From Guadua angustifolia (Eukaryota > Streptophyta > Magnoliopsida > Poales > Poaceae), in assembly GCA_036346375.1 (NCBI GenBank), contig CM070501.1, positions 56,647,326 to 56,711,325 on the forward strand: a DNA stretch of 64,000 nucleotides, read 5' to 3'. The position numbers and the translations under genes were made by a program. Below are positions 60,250 to 64,000 of this stretch, in pieces. A model generated the notes under the pieces. That model had not been told where the DNA came from and did not search any database. It worked only from the letters and a program-made list of their open reading frames with translations. The number at the start of each line of letters is the position of its first letter. The stretch's first letter is position 1.

Positions 60250-60252
<3 letters not shown>
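59525..60252. other. Intergenic, no gene seen
   Basis: It contains a G-run (59893-59902) and a short GC-rich patch (60075-60200) between AT-rich sequences. The patch may belong to the flank or 3' end of the hAT gene or element. No exon of the kinase could be read here. Confidence 0.35.

Positions 60253-60282
<30 letters not shown>
60253..60282. repeat. (AT)n microsatellite, left part
   Basis: About 14 AT units directly precede a foldback element whose other side is also bordered by an AT run. Confidence 0.85.
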
Positions 60283-60284
<2 letters not shown>

Positions 60285-60650
60285 TCTTTTCAGACTCGAG
60301 AGTACATACTCTCACCTTTAATATACCACTTAAATAAACACTTTATACTCCTTTATCACTTTCGGTATACTCCAATAATAATTCTAAGATATTCCAATAC
60401 AACATGATTAAAAAAATTTCATCATACCCTTTATTTTTTTGCTATATACCCTTTTCCATATGTATAAGGAATATGTAAACAAATTATGCTATAAAGGGTG
60501 GATTTTAATGAAATTTTTCATGGAACTCACTTTGAAGTATCTTATAATCAGTATTAGAGTATACTCAAAAGGATAAAGAGGTATAACAATATCATTTAAA
60601 CGGTATATTAGAGGTGGGAGTACATACACCCAGGAGTATGAAATCATTTT

Positions 60651-60651
<1 letters not shown>
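60283..60651. mobile_element. Foldback MITE inserted in an AT microsatellite
   Basis: The left arm (CAGACTCGAGAGTACATACT, CCTTTAATATACC) and the right arm read in reverse (CATACTCCTGGGTGTATGTACT, CCTCTAATATACC) pair over roughly 150 bases with mismatches. Both sides are flanked by TATATA, compatible with a TA target as for Tc1/mariner-type MITEs. It encodes nothing. Confidence 0.65.

Positions 60652-60698
<47 letters not shown>
60652..60698. repeat. (AT)n microsatellite, right part
   Basis: About 22 AT units follow the foldback element; with the left part they probably formed one array before the insertion. Confidence 0.85.
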
Positions 60699-60700
<2 letters not shown>

Positions 60701-60783
60701 ACCAATAAACACTCAAGGTGCATCCAAAAAATTATTCATATCAAGCAACAAGTAAAGCAAGAAGTATATATTACAATATTACC

Positions 60784-63290
60784 TTAAAAGTTTCTTCTAA
60801 CATATCTAGATGCGAAGTCATTGATGATGGTGTCAATATCAATCTCATCCAATAATATCTTCTCGATGCATAAAATAGGCAAACCATTTAGCCTTTCTTG
60901 AGACATTTTGGACCTCAAATAATTCTTCAACAACTTCAACTTTGAAAAGCTTCTTTCAGCTGATGCCACAGTGACAGGCACAGTAAATAAGATCCGATAA
61001 GCAATAGAAATATTAGGATAACAATCCACTTCTCTGACATACTCAAAAATCTCCATAGCAGACATTGGTTCATCTGATAAAGTCAACTGCATAATACTAA
61101 GCTCTGAAATTAGATCATTTAAATCAACATCAAATGAGCCATCAAAAGAGAAAGTGTTTGCAAATTTGGTGCAATAGTCTCTTAGTTCAATAGTATCCAA
61201 AGACTTCAAGGTCGTCGAGCTCATCAAAAACCCAAATATACTTTTGAATGATTGGAGTTCTTCAAATCTACTTTTTAATGAACTAATTGCAATATCAACC
61301 ATAACCAAAAAGTAATTAACTTCAAAAGCCTTCTCAGGTTCGAGATTTGCTTCCTCACAATCAGTTTCATCATATTGTTTCTTCCTAAAAGCACGACGCT
61401 TTACTGGAAATGATGGCTCCACACCCAATTCTGATGCAATCTCTTTGGCAATGATCAAACTAGAAGCAAACCCTTCATTTCTATAGTTTTCAAAGAAACT
61501 GATTGTATCTTCTATGTTCTTTAAGGTAGCGTCAATGCACATGGATGGTGACTGCAACTTCTTGCTCACATTGTTTACAGTAAATAAAATGTCATACCAA
61601 ATAACCATGCCAAGTATAAACTCAAAGGTACCAAGCACTTCAAATAAATTTTTTGCATCACTCCTATCCTTGGGTTCAAGATCCTTATCTTTACTTAATC
61701 AAGCAAAAGTGACCTTATCTTAGGAGCTTAAAATCTAATTGCTTTGACACTTTTGATCCGACTCTCCCAACGAGTATTGCTCCATGACTTCACAGTTAAG
61801 CTTTCAACATGGCCACGCAAAACATCCCATCTTTTGGTAGAACTAGAAAACAATACATATATCCGTTGCACAATTCCAAAAAATAAAATAGCTTTGCCAC
61901 AAGATTTAGCCATATCACAAAGAGTAAGATTAAGACTATGACAAGCACATGGCATATACAAAGCTCTTGGATTTATATCAAGCAATCGTCTTTGCACCCC
62001 CTTGTTCTTTCCTTTCATGTTAGATCCATTGTCATATCCTTGACCCCTAACATCTTCAACATTTAGACCAAAGGACTTGATGGAATCAAGCAATGAATTG
62101 AAAAGCCCCTCATCAGATGTGTCATCTACCTTAATGAAACCCAGAAAATACTCCTCAATTTTGCCACTAGACATATCAACACATCGAACCAACAAACTCA
62201 TCTGTTCTTGATGACTCATATCTGGGGTATAATCAAGGATAATAGAAAAATATTTGGCCTCTTTAACAGTCTTTATGATAGATTTGGTAATGTCAGAAGC
62301 CAAAAGAGAAACCAACTCATTCTGAATTTTATGACTAAGATAATGATAATGAATCTCATTATTTCGAATGCGTCTAAGGTGATCTTGCATTACCAAATCA
62401 AATTCAGCAATCATCTCAACACAAGTTAGGAAATTACCATTTTGATCATTGTAAAGTTGCTCACTTGATTCTCTAAAAGCCAAACTGCGCTTACAAAGAA
62501 ATTTCACAACAGCAATTATTCTTAATAAGACTTGCCTAATATGCTCTTTCTCCTTTGTGATTTGGTGCTGAAATTCTTTGTCAATTGTTTCATGCTTACT
62601 GAATCTAGCTCTCAGTTCATTCCAAGAGTTCATGTTGGTAATATGCTCCATACTAGCCTCATGTTCTTTCAGCCTCTCATTGATATGCCTCCAATCTCTA
62701 AACCCATCGTGCCCCAATGAATTCTTGCATTTTTCTGAATTAAAAATCTTACAACAAAAGCAAAACACTCTATCAATATGTTTTGAATAAACCAACCATT
62801 TTCTATCATGAACTTCTCCATTGCTCATCTTTCTAGAGTAATGAGTATATGAAAAATGTCTCCCATTGCCATCCAAAGGAAATACAATATTTTCTTCTCT
62901 TATAGGCCCCTTCTCCACTAATATGTCCCTTGACTTGTTATCAAGATTATCCCAATTTCTTGGATCATAGATATCCTCAGTAAAAACCGGTTGTTCATCA
63001 ACACTAGCATTATCTGTAGGAGATGAATTAAATATTGGCTCATGATCACTCACATTGTTACCATCCATGTTCATGTGAACATTTTCTTCCAGTGTAGGGC
63101 CCTGATCTTCTAGATTAATATTAGGTTGTTCCACCACAGGAACTATAGCCAACTCATCTGCATTTCTTGGAGTTCTCGAATTACTGGTAAAGAATTTGTC
63201 CATGGCTCCTCTCTGTGATTCTATAAACTCATCTGCCCGTTTCTTCCTCTTCCTTTTCTCACTGTCGGATGGATACCTTCTAGATGACAT
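60784..63290 (-). pseudogene. hAT/TTF-type transposase-like gene, nearly complete but interrupted
   Basis: From ATG 63290 the frame encodes a basic N-terminus (KRKRKKRADEF), a TTF-type zinc-finger region (about 110-220, from YDPRNWDN through FCFCCKIF), a DUF4371-like part with SIILDYTPDMSHQEQM (Asp near 353) and GQGYDNGSNM (Asp near 420), and a Cys/His cluster (CACHSLNLTLCD). A TAA stop at 61728-61730 follows KAIRF. About eight codons on, a one-base loss near 61697 shifts the frame. The new frame then runs unbroken to 60784 through LGTFEFILGMVIW to the hAT dimerisation domain (PVTVASAERSFSKLKLLKNY). Such proteins are usually a single exon of about 800 residues, so only these two lesions separate it from full length. 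The first ATG inside the frame is used; the codons before it start from TTG. No terminal repeats or 8-base duplication could be identified. Confidence 0.85.
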
Positions 63291-64000
63291 GACTATATGT
63301 TGACAATTAAAAATAAACAATTATTATTTGAAAGCTATCGCAGAGCTACAAAGGTACTAGATCAACTCAAAAAAATTATTACCGATTATGTAGAATTCTC
63401 AAATCCCAATATCATATATGCATCAACACGGTCCAATCAAACGATTACAAGTGGCCTACTGCAAATTCATAAACCAAATATGAAATATCAAATTACCGAT
63501 CCATCCAATTGATATGTTAAACATAATACATGTAATCACGTTGGTTAGGGTAAATGGCAAAATCAATACGACAATACCTAACGGCTCACGGATGAAACGT
63601 CGAGACACGGCGCGTCGGCGTGGCGTATAGGTAAGGTTCAACAAGACACGTCAGGACGAAGAAACAACCTGCATCTGCATCGATCAGATTAGGGCCTAAT
63701 ACTTGGTAAGGTTCAACAAGACACGTCAGGAGTCAGGACGAAGAAACAACCTGCATGGCTGCATCGATCAGATTAGGCGCCTTGTTGTTATTCGATATTC
63801 CGATGCCTAAGCCTTATTGCCTTGCGTCAGATTAGGCGCCTTGTTGATTATCTCAGGACCGCCACTGCTCACGACTCGCGAGGGCAGCAGACGGCAGGGG
63901 CGCAGGGCGCGCCGTGCCGCCGTCTCGTCGTCTCGTCCCGCCTGATGCCTGATCGCCTCGCGTCGCGTCGCGGGTTCGCGGTGTCGGCACTCGGCGGCTC
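63291..64000. other. Flank of the hAT gene with a tandem duplication
   Basis: GGTAAGGTTCAACAAGACAC with the following GACGAAGAAACAACCTGCAT is present at 63630 and again at 63705 (75-base offset, second unit with small insertions). GTCAGATTAGGCGCCTTGTT recurs in part at 63767 and 63826. The last 130 bases are GC-rich and rich in CGTCGTCTCG and GCGTCGCGTCG; they could be the start of a leader or another gene cut by the window end. Confidence 0.5.

Noticed and set aside
1..64000. tRNA, rRNA, CRISPR arrays or bacterial-type systems
   Set aside because: No cloverleaf, rRNA-like or spacer-repeat pattern was seen; the gene structures are plant nuclear.

Overview
The window is nuclear DNA of a grass (Poaceae). 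Its genes have plant spliced structures and GC-rich monocot-style exons. Most of the space between them is filled by transposon families common in grass genomes: MITEs, Helitrons, Mutator-like, hAT, PIF/Harbinger, LINE and Ty1/copia. No rRNA, tRNA, CRISPR or prokaryote-style operon was seen. The exact species cannot be read from the sequence.

Four intact protein genes are supported. (1) 3408-2041, minus: an intronless secreted aspartic protease of the nepenthesin/CDR1 type. (2) 32747-34859, plus: a five-exon Aux/IAA auxin-response repressor resembling rice IAA15, with all four canonical motifs. (3) 40893-43687, plus: a two-exon B' (B56) regulatory subunit of protein phosphatase 2A, whose single coding intron appears to be of the GC-AG type. 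(4) 47552-48174, plus: a 54-residue cysteine-rich CYSTM membrane protein in two exons, easily missed because no single reading frame covers it. Two further genes are broken: an orphan two-exon stub of a CDK-like kinase (59524-58615, minus) and a nearly full-length hAT/TTF-type transposase-like gene (63290-60784, minus) disabled by one nonsense codon and one frameshift.

Layout. 0-5 kb: unresolved flank, protease and its upstream region. 5-14 kb: a mosaic of a 450-bp direct repeat, two head-to-head LINE tails, two Helitrons and a deleted copia remnant. 16-18 kb: remains of a PIF/Harbinger ORF1. 19-27.8 kb: a tandem duplication (4.36 and 4.48 kb units) whose copies carry nested hAT MITEs and a Tourist-like MITE, all with target-site duplications. 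27.7-31.3 kb and 35.4-37.7 kb: two AT-rich Helitron-like elements in opposite orientation enclosing the Aux/IAA gene. 37.9-40.1 kb: two Tourist-like MITEs and a Mutator-type foldback element. 40.4-43.7 kb: PP2A gene. 44.6-47.2 kb: a hAT MITE next to a Mutator-like element with about 240-bp inverted ends and a FAR1-like fragment. 47.4-48.2 kb: CYSTM gene. 50.5-57.4 kb: three more Helitron-type elements, one carrying a roughly 115-bp minisatellite. 58.6-64 kb: kinase stub, a MITE that splits an AT microsatellite, and the hAT gene.

The intact genes do not form a pathway cluster; they are separate genes in a transposon-rich neighbourhood. Splice sites were placed by reading frame and recalled family similarity only, with no transcript or database evidence.
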